Shown here piece by piece: positions 40,971 to 49,878 of a stretch of DNA of 64,000 nucleotides. Origin of the DNA: Arenibacter sp. 6A1 (GTDB lineage Bacteria; Bacteroidota; Bacteroidia; Flavobacteriales; Flavobacteriaceae); the NCBI RefSeq assembly GCF_012272855.1, contig NZ_JAAXCQ010000009.1, forward strand, positions 62,001 to 126,000, given 5' to 3'. The notes beneath the pieces are model-generated. The model was given only the letters and a program-made list of their open reading frames with translations, searched no databases and had not been told where the DNA came from. Each line of letters begins with the position of its first letter. Position 1 is the stretch's first letter. Both the position numbers and the translations under genes were made by a program.

Positions 40971-41855
40971 ATGTCTGAAATTTTTAAAAATCGTTGGTTT
41001 CTACTAATCGTTATCGCCCTTACTTGGGGTAGTTCTTTTATTTTGATAAAGAAATCCTTACTTGCTTTTAGTCCTTATGAAATTGGGGCCATTAGGGTAG
41101 GGGTGTCTGGATTAATGATGCTTTATATTGGGCTTCCTGCCTTGCGGAAAATGTCTAAAAAAACCTTGTTTTGGATTAGTTTGGCCGGTTTTTTTGGGAA
41201 TTTTTTTCCGATGTACTTGTTTCCTTTGGCGCAGACCCAGGTGAGTAGTTCCCTAGCTGGAATTTTAGATTCTTTGGTGCCGATTTTTGTATTGGTATTT
41301 GGGTTCCTTCTTTTTGGCATACGCAGTAAAAAGGTGCAAGTTGCCGGTGCCCTTATAGGTTTTTTAGGGGCCGCAGTTTTAATGTATTTTTCGGAAGCTA
41401 GCAGTGAAGAATCCGAACTAGGATATGCGCTTTTAGTGGTGCTGGCCACCGCTTGTTATGCCGTTAGTGCCTTAATTATAAAGCAAAAATTAGAGCATAT
41501 ACCATCTATGGAACTTTCAGGAGCGGTATTTTCTATTTGGATGGTGCCCTCATTCGTGATATTGATCTTTTCCGGGTTTTTCCAGAATTTTAAAGCCACG
41601 CCAGAAACTTACGAAGCCTTGGGCTATTTAGGGATTCTTACTGTCTTGGGAACGGCCATCGCTATGATACTTTATTACAAATTAATAAAAAATACTACGC
41701 CGGTTTTTGCTAGTACCGTAACTTATTTATTGCCTATAGTAGCCGTAATATGGGGTCTGATCGACGGGGAGAAATTTAATCTTTGGTATTTGCTGGGAGG
41801 GTCATTAATTTTAATTGGGATTTATCTCATCCGAGAGAAAAAAATAGAACCTTAA
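40971..41855 (+). CDS. EamA/DMT-family transporter (RhaT-like permease)
   Basis: Inner-membrane protein of 294 residues built from two EamA repeats of five helices each. The first repeat starts LIVIALTWGSSFILIKKSL, with the family Trp-Gly-Ser motif; the second begins near residue 150 (GYALLVVLATACYAVSALIIKQ) and ends with the YLLPIVAVIWGLIDGEKF segment and the last helix LGGSLILIGIYLI. Members export or import small metabolites such as amino acids; the substrate is unknown here. It is a single gene, convergent with the urease operon through a shared bidirectional terminator. Confidence 0.9.
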   Translation: MSEIFKNRWFLLIVIALTWGSSFILIKKSLLAFSPYEIGAIRVGVSGLMMLYIGLPALRKMSKKTLFWISLAGFFGNFFPMYLFPLAQTQVSSSLAGILDSLVPIFVLVFGFLLFGIRSKKVQVAGALIGFLGAAVLMYFSEASSEESELGYALLVVLATACYAVSALIIKQKLEHIPSMELSGAVFSIWMVPSFVILIFSGFFQNFKATPETYEALGYLGILTVLGTAIAMILYYKLIKNTTPVFASTVTYLLPIVAVIWGLIDGEKFNLWYLLGGSLILIGIYLIREKKIEP

Positions 41856-41986
41856 ACGCTAAACAAGGATTTTACAAATCATATTATTGTAAAAGAGAAG
41901 GTTTTAGGAGATTGTTGTTAGGGTCAACTATCTTACTGACCTTTAAAAATAGTTGTTGTCATGACAAGTAATAAAATACAACAAAT

Positions 41987-42035
41987 AAAGAGGATTATTC
42001 GCAAGAAATGATCCTCTTTATTGTTATTCTTTTTT
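41987..42035. terminator. Bidirectional terminator between EamA gene and urease operon
   Basis: Nine-bp perfect stem AAAGAGGAT (41987-41995) and ATCCTCTTT (42011-42019) with a 15-base loop, T-rich on the right (TTCTTTTTT) and A-rich on the left, so it can serve both converging units. Confidence 0.75.
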
Positions 42036-42984
42036 AAATTCCTAAAAACTTGTATATGGATGATAGGCCCATTCTTGTTAATAGAATAAGCCACATCGTA
42101 GCGACAAACGGAAACGTATAAGGGGGGATGCTAGTCTGTATCATATAGTCATCTATTATTACGGTAATCACCGTAGCGATAACCACCCAGAACCCATCTC
42201 TTCTCAATGGCCCGGCAAATGCAATGGCGCACAAAATAGCATTGAAACTAAATAGGCCCGTATCTACAGCCGAATCGGGACGGTTGAACATATTAGCAAC
42301 CGTAATGGCCAATATGGAAGCAAATATTCCATAAAGGGCAGCAGTGGGACTATTTATATAAACCCCCATTAAAAACAAGAGCCCGGCGATTAAAGTTCCT
42401 TGAAACATTACTTGACCAAACCCCAGAGTAGCAAAAATAAGGTCGTCATCTATATTATCACTATCATAATCTATGCCTATCTGCTCCAAAACTTCTTCAA
42501 AAAATTCGGCCGTCGGTTCTTGCAAAACAGTCTCAGCTGCCGTGGGGTGATTCACTTTTGGAAGTATATTTCCCGTGCTGATTAAAGATACCACCACCCA
42601 GCTTAAGACTACAAAGGGGAAGGTGAACACTTTGATGTTTTTTGCAATAGCCAGCTGCATCAGAAGGGTTGCAAGGACTGAAGAAATAAGAATCCACCTC
42701 ACGGATGTCCAGTTAAGTCCATATTGATGCACTAAAATTATACCCAATAGGGCTGCATTAAAACCATATAATCCCTGGTTGAATTCTTCGTGGTGTTTTT
42801 TTCTAAAAAACAGTCCTACACAAGTCCCTGCTAGAGTTGAAATTAATAGCCCTACTCCCATTAGCCAAGAACTGTACAGTACCCCTAATAAAAACAAGAA
42901 TCCCGTTACTGCATTATCCTGCAGCATTATCTGTGCGACCCCTCTTAAGTTTACTGCCGTAAATTGTCTAATCTTAGATATCAT
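42034..42984 (-). CDS. Urea transporter (UT family)
   Basis: Inner-membrane channel of 316 residues with the internal duplication of UT proteins: the first half has FLRGVAQIMLQDNAVTG-like text (here LRGVAQIMLQDNAVTGFLF) and GLYGFNAALLGI, the second half GQVMFQGTLIAGLLFLMGV and GLFSFNAILCAIAFAG. These paired signatures line the urea pore. It is the last gene of the urease operon, 20 bases after the nickel permease, so urea uptake and hydrolysis are expressed together. An acidic insert (residues about 165-190) separates the halves. Confidence 0.92.
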   Translation of the reverse strand: MISKIRQFTAVNLRGVAQIMLQDNAVTGFLFLLGVLYSSWLMGVGLLISTLAGTCVGLFFRKKHHEEFNQGLYGFNAALLGIILVHQYGLNWTSVRWILISSVLATLLMQLAIAKNIKVFTFPFVVLSWVVVSLISTGNILPKVNHPTAAETVLQEPTAEFFEEVLEQIGIDYDSDNIDDDLIFATLGFGQVMFQGTLIAGLLFLMGVYINSPTAALYGIFASILAITVANMFNRPDSAVDTGLFSFNAILCAIAFAGPLRRDGFWVVIATVITVIIDDYMIQTSIPPYTFPFVATMWLILLTRMGLSSIYKFLGI

Positions 42985-43004
42985 ACGTTTTGATCTACTA
43001 ATAT

Positions 43005-43709
43005 TTACCAGCCCAGAAAAATCATTCCTGCACCACAGATTAATATAGTAGCACCAGCGATGGCGGTCATATATTTTTCTAAAAATTCGGTTTTAATAAG
43101 GCTATATCCATAGTAACCTAATACTACCATTATCACCATCATAAGGAGGGTGAAAAACAAGAAAACTGTGGTTATTAAAATAATTCCAGAAGTAGAATTT
43201 AAAATAGCCGGATAGGTCAAAAGGGGAATCATAGGTTCACAAGGCCCTAAAAGGAAGATTATGAGCAACACCCAGGGGGTGACCTTTTTTCTCTCCGTCG
43301 GCATTACCGGCCCTTGGTTGTGTTTGTGCTCATACACATAGACATCACCACTTTCATACACATCAAAATGTTTATGGGTTTTATTGCGGTAGGCTTGGTA
43401 TAATCCAATCATTAGGAAAACAAATCCAAAAATAAATAGGGCCCACGCCGCCAGGCCTCCTCTAACTTCTTCGAACCATCCTAGTTTGCTCAGGGAAAAT
43501 CCTAGTGCTACGCCACCAAGGCCGAGGAGTACAGAACTCAGTACGTGTCCTGTACCACATATTACTGTCCAAAAAAGGGTACGTCTCAAAGACCATTTTT
43601 TGGCCTTTCCAATGGCTATAAAAGGGATATAATGGTCTGGTCCCGTTAGGGTATGCAAGACACTTATTGAGATTGCCGCTATTAATAGCGCATTTAAATC
43701 TGGTTCCAT
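43005..43709 (-). CDS. Nickel permease / urease accessory UreH-type membrane protein
   Basis: Membrane protein of 234 residues with about six helices. Helix I carries H19-TLTGP-D25-H26 (VLHTLTGPDHYIPF), related to the His-Asp-His signature of nickel/cobalt transporters, and a second conserved LLGPCEPMIPLLTYP segment. A cytoplasmic His-rich loop (HKHFDVYESGDVYVYEHKHNQ) could gather metal. It starts 3 bases after ureD ends, within the urease operon, so supply of nickel for the UreC centre is the best reading. It is distinct from the UreD protein, which is sometimes also called UreH. Confidence 0.85.
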   Translation of the reverse strand: MEPDLNALLIAAISISVLHTLTGPDHYIPFIAIGKAKKWSLRRTLFWTVICGTGHVLSSVLLGLGGVALGFSLSKLGWFEEVRGGLAAWALFIFGFVFLMIGLYQAYRNKTHKHFDVYESGDVYVYEHKHNQGPVMPTERKKVTPWVLLIIFLLGPCEPMIPLLTYPAILNSTSGIILITTVFLFFTLLMMVIMVVLGYYGYSLIKTEFLEKYMTAIAGATILICGAGMIFLGW

Positions 43710-43712
43710 ATT

Positions 43713-44528
43713 TTATTGTACTTTTAATTCTATTTTTTGCCTGCGTAAGGCACTTGCTTCTTTATCTAATTTCTGTTGTATTTTTTTTAGCGCCTTAAAG
43801 ATTTGTTCGCCCGAATTTCCTAAAACCCGTAGCGCACAGGCTTCATTGGAAATTTTGGAAACGCCAAAAATAAGGTCTTCTTCTTCCGAGAGTATTTCGC
43901 TCATAAAGTCCATATGTTCTTGAGGGGCGTGAAACGGGTCGACGCATAAAAAATTGGCCTGATAGCTAAACTCCTCGTACTGTCCCGTAGTTTTAAAATC
44001 AACCTTTTTAGGGTCTAGGTACAGATTGTCCTTATAAAATAATTTGTCCTCTCGGTAAACTTTAGTTAGACTGCTGAATTTTTTAAAGGCAAAAGATTCT
44101 CCATTAAGTTTTCTTCCACAGGCCAAGATTTCTCCCCAGATAAGGACGCTGCTATTGGTCAGATATATCGTATTTTCATTTTGGAAAATAGCCCCTTTAT
44201 GTGGAACGGAGGGATGTGGTAAATGACTAAAATAGGCATCATCTTCTACGTTTATTTTCATTTCTTGCCTGGCGCCATCGGGGGTGTCATAAATTCTTTG
44301 ATAAGATTGTGTCTGTAGGTTGAGCAAGGTTTCTTTTTTTACGTTGATATCAATTTGATAATGGTCGTTGTTGAATAAACCAGGAGAGGAGCTCATAATC
44401 ATGAGCTCCAATAATGGATTCGTTTTATCTTCCCGTACTTCTACCACGTTAAAAGGTGGACTAAAAAAGGTGTCCTTAAGAATGGTAAGTTCTCGGTACA
44501 AGCCGGTTTGTACACTATATTTTCCCAT
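43713..44528 (-). CDS. ureD: Urease accessory protein UreD
   Basis: Scaffold of the urease activation complex, 271 residues, the usual length. Recognisable blocks are MSSSPGLFNNDHYQIDINV (the family pattern with Gly-Asp or Asn-Asp), YFSHLPHPSVPHKGAIF (the conserved Pro-x-Pro stretch) and LIWGEILACGRKLNGESF. UreD binds apo-urease and recruits UreF and UreG. The start lies 3 bases from the ureG stop, so translation is probably coupled. Confidence 0.94.
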   Translation of the reverse strand: MGKYSVQTGLYRELTILKDTFFSPPFNVVEVREDKTNPLLELMIMSSSPGLFNNDHYQIDINVKKETLLNLQTQSYQRIYDTPDGARQEMKINVEDDAYFSHLPHPSVPHKGAIFQNENTIYLTNSSVLIWGEILACGRKLNGESFAFKKFSSLTKVYREDKLFYKDNLYLDPKKVDFKTTGQYEEFSYQANFLCVDPFHAPQEHMDFMSEILSEEEDLIFGVSKISNEACALRVLGNSGEQIFKALKKIQQKLDKEASALRRQKIELKVQ

Positions 44529-44531
44529 AGG

Positions 44532-45173
44532 TTAATATTCTAAGGTCGGTTCTTTGGCTTTTTCTTCTATTAAAGCGTATTTTTTTATCCAATTGATCAC
44601 ATTGTCAAGACCGTCACCTCTCATAAGGTCCGTAAAAACAAATGGGCTTCCTTGTCGCATCCTGCTCGAATCGACTCTCATTACTTCTAAACTAGCATTG
44701 ACGTAAGGAGCCAAATCTGTTTTATTGATGACCAATAAATCGGAGCGCGTAATTCCAGGGCCTCCTTTTCTTGGTATTTTTTCGCCTTCGGCTACAGAAA
44801 TAACAAAAATGGTGACATCTGCGAGGTCTGGGCTGAAGGTGGCCGAAAGATTGTCACCGCCACTTTCTATAAACATAATCTCGATTTCTGGATGGCGAGA
44901 GATCATTTCGTCTATGGCCTCCAAGTTCATACTAGCATCTTCACGGATAGCCGTATGGGGGCATCCACCGGTTTCAACTCCAATGATACGATCTGCCGGT
45001 AACAAGGAGTTTTTTGTGAGGTATTCGGCATCTTCCCGAGTATAAATATCGTTGGTTATCACCCCTATACTATATTCCTTTGCGATTTTATGGGATAATT
45101 TTTCGATTAAAGCTGTTTTTCCAGAACCTACTGGGCCAGCGACACCTATTTTGATATATTTTCTCTCTGACAT
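44532..45173 (-). CDS. ureG: Urease accessory GTPase UreG
   Basis: SIMIBI GTPase of 213 residues whose GTP hydrolysis drives nickel delivery to urease. The P-loop GPVGSGKT is at 13-20, the switch/metal motif C71-P-H73 is in [22 protein letters not shown], the Walker B-like [17 protein letters not shown] follows, and NKTD gives guanine specificity. All catalytic and nickel-binding residues are in place. It is 30 bases after ureF. Confidence 0.96.
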   Translation of the reverse strand: MSERKYIKIGVAGPVGSGKTALIEKLSHKIAKEYSIGVITNDIYTREDAEYLTKNSLLPADRIIGVETGGCPHTAIREDASMNLEAIDEMISRHPEIEIMFIESGGDNLSATFSPDLADVTIFVISVAEGEKIPRKGGPGITRSDLLVINKTDLAPYVNASLEVMRVDSSRMRQGSPFVFTDLMRGDGLDNVINWIKKYALIEEKAKEPTLEY

Positions 45174-45203
45174 TCTATTTAATTTTGAATTGGTTTGTTT
45201 TTA

Positions 45204-45902
45204 TTAAGACATGTATAATCGTGAATATAAATTTTCGTGCTGCATACACCTGATATCGAAAGCAGGGTTGCACAATCCACGCATTTCCTCATCTATGGTC
45301 AAAGTTTCGTGCGCCACAATATTTATAAACTCATGGAGCTTGTACAGTATTTCCTGACCGTCCATTTGTCCTAAAGGCACCATTTTAACACTATTGGTGA
45401 CCATGTTTACCGCAGCATTATAATAAAATGAACTTAGTACATCTATTATTTCTGCCCCTAAAAGAGCGGTGATCATCCCAAAAACAACTGAAAAATGCCC
45501 TGGTGTTTTTTTCTCCTTTACGGCTTGATAGAAATCGTGCATTAATTTAAAATCGTGTAGGCGGACATAGATCTTTAAAAGCCTTGTCCCTAGTTTTAAG
45601 CTACCCTCGCGCACCTCCATAGGTGTTTTAAGGGCGTGACTTTCATTGTCTAGTTCGAGCAGGGCTTCTAGGTCATTTTTTTGCGCTAGGTAAAAGGCGT
45701 CCCGAACAAAAACGCCATCGTTAAATTTATAATTGTAGAGCAGCATATTTTTTACAAACTCGGTCGTAGTGACTACGTCCTTTACCTTGTTTTGTTGAAT
45801 ATAGGTCTCTAAACCATTAGAGTGCGAATACCCTCCTATAGGTAGGGTGGGATCCGATATATGGAGTAACTCTAATAGCATGTTTCCGTTATTTTTACGC
45901 AT
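45204..45902 (-). CDS. ureF: Urease accessory protein UreF
   Basis: All-helical partner of UreD and UreG, 232 residues. The signature opening LHISDPTLPIGGYSHSNGLETYIQ is clear, as is LGTRLLKI and the later MVTNSVKMVPLGQMDGQEIL. UreF gates the GTPase activity of UreG in the activation complex. The gene begins 5 bases after the ureE stop. Confidence 0.95.
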   Translation of the reverse strand: MRKNNGNMLLELLHISDPTLPIGGYSHSNGLETYIQQNKVKDVVTTTEFVKNMLLYNYKFNDGVFVRDAFYLAQKNDLEALLELDNESHALKTPMEVREGSLKLGTRLLKIYVRLHDFKLMHDFYQAVKEKKTPGHFSVVFGMITALLGAEIIDVLSSFYYNAAVNMVTNSVKMVPLGQMDGQEILYKLHEFINIVAHETLTIDEEMRGLCNPAFDIRCMQHENLYSRLYMS

Positions 45903-45907
45903 TGGAT

Positions 45908-46411
45908 TTATGATTTTGTGGTAAGATCCAGAATCTTGGAAAATAAAGATGGATTTTGATTGCCGTGGGAGTGTCCTACATTGGCCTTTAACATATTGAG
46001 CAATTTGCAGTGTTTTTTTTCCACGATATAACCGGTGGCCACCAATAAACGCTCTAAAGGCTTTTCATAGGCCACAAGTACCTTATCCTCTTGAATAAAA
46101 AGAGGTAAATGCTTGTTTCCTATTTCGTAACAAACCGTTCCCATTTCCAATAAATTTCTCGGGGTAACTTCCAAGCTATCGCAGGGTAAAACGGAAACTA
46201 CTACTACGCTATTTTCGTCTTCCATGACTATATCTCCTTGGTGTAAACGCTGGCCTTCCATTAAAAATTTTATAGCCACTTCTCGGCCATTTTCTGTTTT
46301 CTTGCGCATAATGCGCTTGGTCATTTCATACCATTCCAAATACAGGGTGTCTACGGTCTTGGTTCCTATATTATAGGTTTCTAAATTTCCTATTACTTCT
46401 TTACATACCAT
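45908..46411 (-). CDS. ureE: Urease accessory nickel chaperone UreE
   Basis: Metallochaperone of 167 residues from the ATG at 46411 (MVCKEVIGNLETYNIG), which matches the family N-terminus; a GTG at 46444 would extend into the inverted-repeat element and is less likely. The N-terminal peptide-binding domain (EVAIKFLMEGQRLHQGDIVMED) and the C-terminal metal-binding domain (VSVLPCDSLEVTPRNLLEMGTVCYEIGNKHLPLFIQ) are both present. The His-rich tail common in enterobacterial UreE is replaced by a short GHSHGNQN, so only a modest nickel reserve is expected. Confidence 0.94.
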   Translation of the reverse strand: MVCKEVIGNLETYNIGTKTVDTLYLEWYEMTKRIMRKKTENGREVAIKFLMEGQRLHQGDIVMEDENSVVVVSVLPCDSLEVTPRNLLEMGTVCYEIGNKHLPLFIQEDKVLVAYEKPLERLLVATGYIVEKKHCKLLNMLKANVGHSHGNQNPSLFSKILDLTTKS

Positions 46412-46433
46412 TAGCAAAACATTTTTTGATAAT

Positions 46434-46538
46434 CTACATGGCACGGTTCAAGGCTAGTCCCTCGTTTAAGCGTCAGGGATAGTACGTACTCTAATATCTC
46501 TTGGCTTACCTTGGAGATTGCGTTACCAGGCCATGTAG
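46434..46538. repeat. 105-bp element with 9-bp terminal inverted repeats in the ureC-ureE gap
   Basis: CTACATGGC (46434-46442) and GCCATGTAG (46530-46538) are perfect inverted repeats; the pairing goes on into ATAA/TTAT with a one-base bulge. Inside, CAAGG/CCTTG and CCCT/AGGG pairs nest further. It fills most of the space between ureC and ureE. It could be a MITE-like insertion or a structured RNA. Confidence 0.6.
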
Positions 46539-46550
46539 TTATATTTTTTT

Positions 46551-48272
46551 TTAGAATAAAAAATACCGTTGTGCTAACGGAACAACATCAATAGCTTCAC
46601 AGGTAATTTTCACGCCATCGACCTTTACTTCGTAGGTTTCTGGATTCACCTCTATCACAGGAGTTTTGTCGTTGTGTATCAAATCTTTTTTGGATACGCT
46701 TCGGCAATTGGTCACCGCGAACAACTGTTTGTTAAGGCCATATTTTTCCTTAATATTATTGTTCATTGCTGCCTTAGATACAAAGGTGGCACAGGTTTTA
46801 TGTACGGCACTTCCCATACTTCCAAACATTAGGCGCATTAAAATAGGCTGGGGGGTAGGGATAGAGCCGTTAGGGTCTCCCATTTTACTCGCTACGATCA
46901 TTCCGCCTTTGATGATCATTTCTGGTTTAGCACCAAATAGAGCAGGTTTCCACAATACGATATCGGCCATTTTATGGGGCTCTATAGAACCAACATGATT
47001 AGAGATACCGTGGGCTAGGGCAGGATTAATGGTATATTTAGCCACATAGCGCTTTGCTCTAAAGTTATCGGCTTTTACTTTTTTGTCTTCCTCTAGGAAA
47101 CCTTGTTGAATTTTATTTTTGTGGGCTGTTTGCCACGTTCTAGCGATGGTTTCTCCGACGCGTCCCATTGCTTGGGAATCTGAACTCATGATACTGAAAA
47201 CGCCCATATCGTGAAGGATATCCTCGGCAGCTATAGTCTCTGGACGAATCCTTGAATCGGCAAAAGCTACATCTTCGGGAATACTTTTACTTAAATGGTG
47301 ACATACCATTAACATGTCTAAATGTTCGTCTATGGTGTTTTTGGTAAACGGACGTGTTGGGTTGGTAGATGCGGGAAGTACGTTGGGGTACATGGCAGCT
47401 TTGATAATATCTGGTGCATGTCCGCCCCCAGCACCTTCGGTATGAAAGGTATGTATAGTTCGTCCGTTAATAGCATCCATGGTATCTTCTAAAAAACCAG
47501 CCTCGTTCAAGGTATCGGAGTGCAAGGCTATTTGGATGTCGTATTCATCGGCAACCTTTAAAGACGCGTCAATTACAGCCGGAGTAGCCCCCCAATCCTC
47601 ATGAACCTTAAGTCCAAGAACACCTGCTTCTACTTGTTCTTCTAGGGGCGCCAATTGCGAACAGTTTCCCTTGCCGAAAAAACCTAAATTCATAGGCAGG
47701 TTATCGGTAGCCTGCAGCATTCTTTTGATATTCCATGCTCCTGGGGTTACTGTAGTAGCATTACTACCATCTGCGGGGCCAGTACCTCCTCCGATCATGG
47801 TCGTAATTCCGCTAAAAAGTGCGTGTTCTATTTGTTGTGGAGATATGTAATGAATATGGGTATCTATTCCCCCTGGTGTCGCAATCATATTTTCACCACT
47901 GTGTACTTCTGTAGAGGCTCCAATGATCATATGTGGATCTACGTCTTCCATAGTATCCGGGTTTCCTGCTTTCCCTACCCCAACAATTTTTCCGTCCTTA
48001 ATACCAATATCGCCTTTAACGATTCCCCAATGATCTAAGACAATTGCGTTCAGGATGACTAAGTCCAATACGCCACTATCGCGAGTGGCGGTACTAGATT
48101 GAGCCATTCCGTCTCGGACGGTTTTTCCACCACCAAATTTGTTTTCTTCACCATAAAAGGCGTAGTCCTTTTCTACTTCAATAAAGAGCTCGGTATCACC
48201 AAGTCTTATTTTGTCACCAACTGTAGGGCCATACATGTTGGCATATTTTATACGATCTATTTTAAAACTCAT
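46551..48272 (-). CDS. ureC: Urease alpha subunit UreC
   Basis: Catalytic subunit, 573 residues. The bi-nickel site is complete: His139 and His141 (GIDTHIHYI), Lys222 to be carbamylated ([11 protein letters not shown]), His251 and His277 ([10 protein letters not shown]), and Asp365 (SSDSQAMGR). The mobile flap Cys324-His325 (LMVCHHL) is also there. The shift relative to Klebsiella urease numbering is a constant five residues. It overlaps the ureB stop by four bases. Separate A, B and C genes show the bacterial three-subunit form. Confidence 0.98.
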   Translation of the reverse strand: MSFKIDRIKYANMYGPTVGDKIRLGDTELFIEVEKDYAFYGEENKFGGGKTVRDGMAQSSTATRDSGVLDLVILNAIVLDHWGIVKGDIGIKDGKIVGVGKAGNPDTMEDVDPHMIIGASTEVHSGENMIATPGGIDTHIHYISPQQIEHALFSGITTMIGGGTGPADGSNATTVTPGAWNIKRMLQATDNLPMNLGFFGKGNCSQLAPLEEQVEAGVLGLKVHEDWGATPAVIDASLKVADEYDIQIALHSDTLNEAGFLEDTMDAINGRTIHTFHTEGAGGGHAPDIIKAAMYPNVLPASTNPTRPFTKNTIDEHLDMLMVCHHLSKSIPEDVAFADSRIRPETIAAEDILHDMGVFSIMSSDSQAMGRVGETIARTWQTAHKNKIQQGFLEEDKKVKADNFRAKRYVAKYTINPALAHGISNHVGSIEPHKMADIVLWKPALFGAKPEMIIKGGMIVASKMGDPNGSIPTPQPILMRLMFGSMGSAVHKTCATFVSKAAMNNNIKEKYGLNKQLFAVTNCRSVSKKDLIHNDKTPVIEVNPETYEVKVDGVKITCEAIDVVPLAQRYFLF

Positions 48273-48643
48273 GATTTTTTATTTTTATAGCCTTCCTGCT
48301 CTATTTTTATCATTGATCTTCTTAAGTTCTGGGGATTCATAGTATCTCCAGTACATAAGTTGTTTAACCCAAAGGAATTGCGTCTTCCACCAAGACTAAT
48401 CAATTCTACTGTGGTAGATTCTCCCGGTTCAAAGCGAACGGCAGTTCCCGATGGGATATTTAGCCGTTGTCCAAAGGCTTTTTCACGATCAAATTCCATT
48501 TCCCGATTCACTTCGAAAAAATGATAGTGCGAACCGATTTGTATGGGACGATCTCCCTTGTTTATGACTTTAATTTTAAAGGTATCCCGAAACGGGTTAC
48601 ATTCTATGTCTTCTTTTTTTAAGATGTATTCTCCTGGTATCAT
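48269..48643 (-). CDS. ureB: Urease beta subunit UreB
   Basis: Structural beta subunit, 124 residues, starting [17 protein letters not shown] with the core [46 protein letters not shown] that is nearly invariant in ureases. The C-terminal tail ([23 protein letters not shown]) is slightly longer than usual. The gene overlaps ureC by four bases and starts 16 bases after ureA. Confidence 0.97.
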   Translation of the reverse strand: MIPGEYILKKEDIECNPFRDTFKIKVINKGDRPIQIGSHYHFFEVNREMEFDREKAFGQRLNIPSGTAVRFEPGESTTVELISLGGRRNSFGLNNLCTGDTMNPQNLRRSMIKIEQEGYKNKKS

Positions 48644-48659
48644 AATGTATATCTTAAGG

Positions 48660-48962
48660 TTATCGAATAGGGTTATGAACGGTCACCAGCTTTGTTCCGT
48701 CGGGAAACGTAGCTTCAATTTGTACGTCGTGTATCATTTCGGGAATGCCTTCCATGACATCCTCTCGTGTTAAATAGGTAGCGCCTTCCTGCATAAGTTC
48801 GGCTACGGTCCTTCCATCTCTGGCACCTTCCTGTAGCCTGTTGCTAATAAGGGCGATAGATTCTGGGTAGTTTAGTTTTAGGCCTCTGGCCTTTCGTTTT
48901 TCGGCGAGTTCGCCAGCCATGAAAATGAGAAGTTTTTCGGTCTCCCTAGATGTTAAGTGCAT
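48660..48962 (-). CDS. ureA: Urease gamma subunit UreA
   Basis: Structural gamma subunit, 100 residues, the normal length: [40 protein letters not shown], then [13 protein letters not shown] and [26 protein letters not shown]. It is the first gene of the leftward urease operon; the promoter should lie within 48963-49329. Confidence 0.97.
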   Translation of the reverse strand: MHLTSRETEKLLIFMAGELAEKRKARGLKLNYPESIALISNRLQEGARDGRTVAELMQEGATYLTREDVMEGIPEMIHDVQIEATFPDGTKLVTVHNPIR

Positions 48963-49329
48963 AATTGTGGTGTTAAAAGGTTAATGATCAACTAACTATA
49001 AGGAATATAAATACAAGGATGATGTGTTTATAATACCTTTATATTTTGAATATAAACGTGCGAATCTGTGTGTTTATCTACAGAAATAAGTAAGTTTTTT
49101 CTTAAAGATCCGGGGGTGCGGATGTTTCCTGTTTAAAAAATCTGAAAGCGATAAAAAGTATACATTAATATCCTAAAAAAACATGGATGTTTTTTAGATA
49201 TTGAAATCCATATTTCTAATAAACAGCCTATCAAAGTTCTCAAATGCTTTTGAGATTTGGGTTAGGCAGTAGTACGTTTTTATTCGCATGAATGACGATA
49301 GTCTTGCGGCAATAAACTGAATATGTGTA
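48963..49329. other. Intergenic gap upstream of ureA
   Basis: AT-rich, no coding frame. It must contain the promoter of the urease operon, but I could not find a convincing TAnnTTTG box on the minus strand, nor a NikR- or riboswitch-like element. Confidence 0.5.
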
Positions 49330-49686
49330 TTATAAATATACAATTAATTGTTGAAACAGCAGATATAATTGGACTGCTGCTAGAGGGGGGATTGTTTTTT
49401 TGGGGGTGCTAAAGAATTTATTGGTAGAAGAGATACTTGTACATGTAAATTCTAATTTTCGAGCGTTTTGGGTTTGATTTATATCTCCTTTTTTGGAAAC
49501 AGGAGAAAAATCAATGGCTCGGCCTACTATGGCGTCATGACTCTTTGCCTTTTTGTTGGACTTTGAAAAATCTGTAGAGATAAATGATTTCTTTTCTTTA
49601 TCCGTCGTCTCAACGTATGCAAAAGTTTCGGTGGTAAAGCCGAAGATGCAATAGAATAAAAGAAAAAATTTAACAATACTCTTCAT
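49330..49686 (-). CDS. Small secreted protein of unknown function
   Basis: A protein of 118 residues from the ATG at 49686 (MKSIVKFFLLFYCIFGFTTETFA), which gives a good signal peptide with cleavage after TFA; a TTG five codons upstream is less likely. The mature part is lysine- and serine-rich (TTDKEKKSFISTDFSKSNKKAKS) and ends in a hydrophobic stretch (PPLAAVQLYLLFQQLIVYL), which could be a membrane anchor. I do not recognise a family. It stands alone, 192 bases after the stop of nothing on its strand and far from its neighbours' operons, so no role is suggested by context. Confidence 0.5.
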   Translation of the reverse strand: MKSIVKFFLLFYCIFGFTTETFAYVETTDKEKKSFISTDFSKSNKKAKSHDAIVGRAIDFSPVSKKGDINQTQNARKLEFTCTSISSTNKFFSTPKKTIPPLAAVQLYLLFQQLIVYL

Positions 49687-49878
49687 GAAATCTGAATCCA
49701 ATAAATTAAGCAGAAAGTCAATTTTATAAAAGAGAGTAAAGGTACAATTTATGTGAATGTGAAAAAAAGTAAATTAATTTTTTTAATAAAAAAATAACAA
49801 TATGTATTGGGATGAAATTTGCCTTTAGGGATAAAGTCGCATAGTGCAATTTTAACAAAGCCAAAAGTTGCTTTGGTC

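Noticed and set aside
46412-46444. GTG start extending UreE by 11 residues
   Set aside because: The extension is encoded within the inverted-repeat element, and the family N-terminus matches the ATG at 46411.
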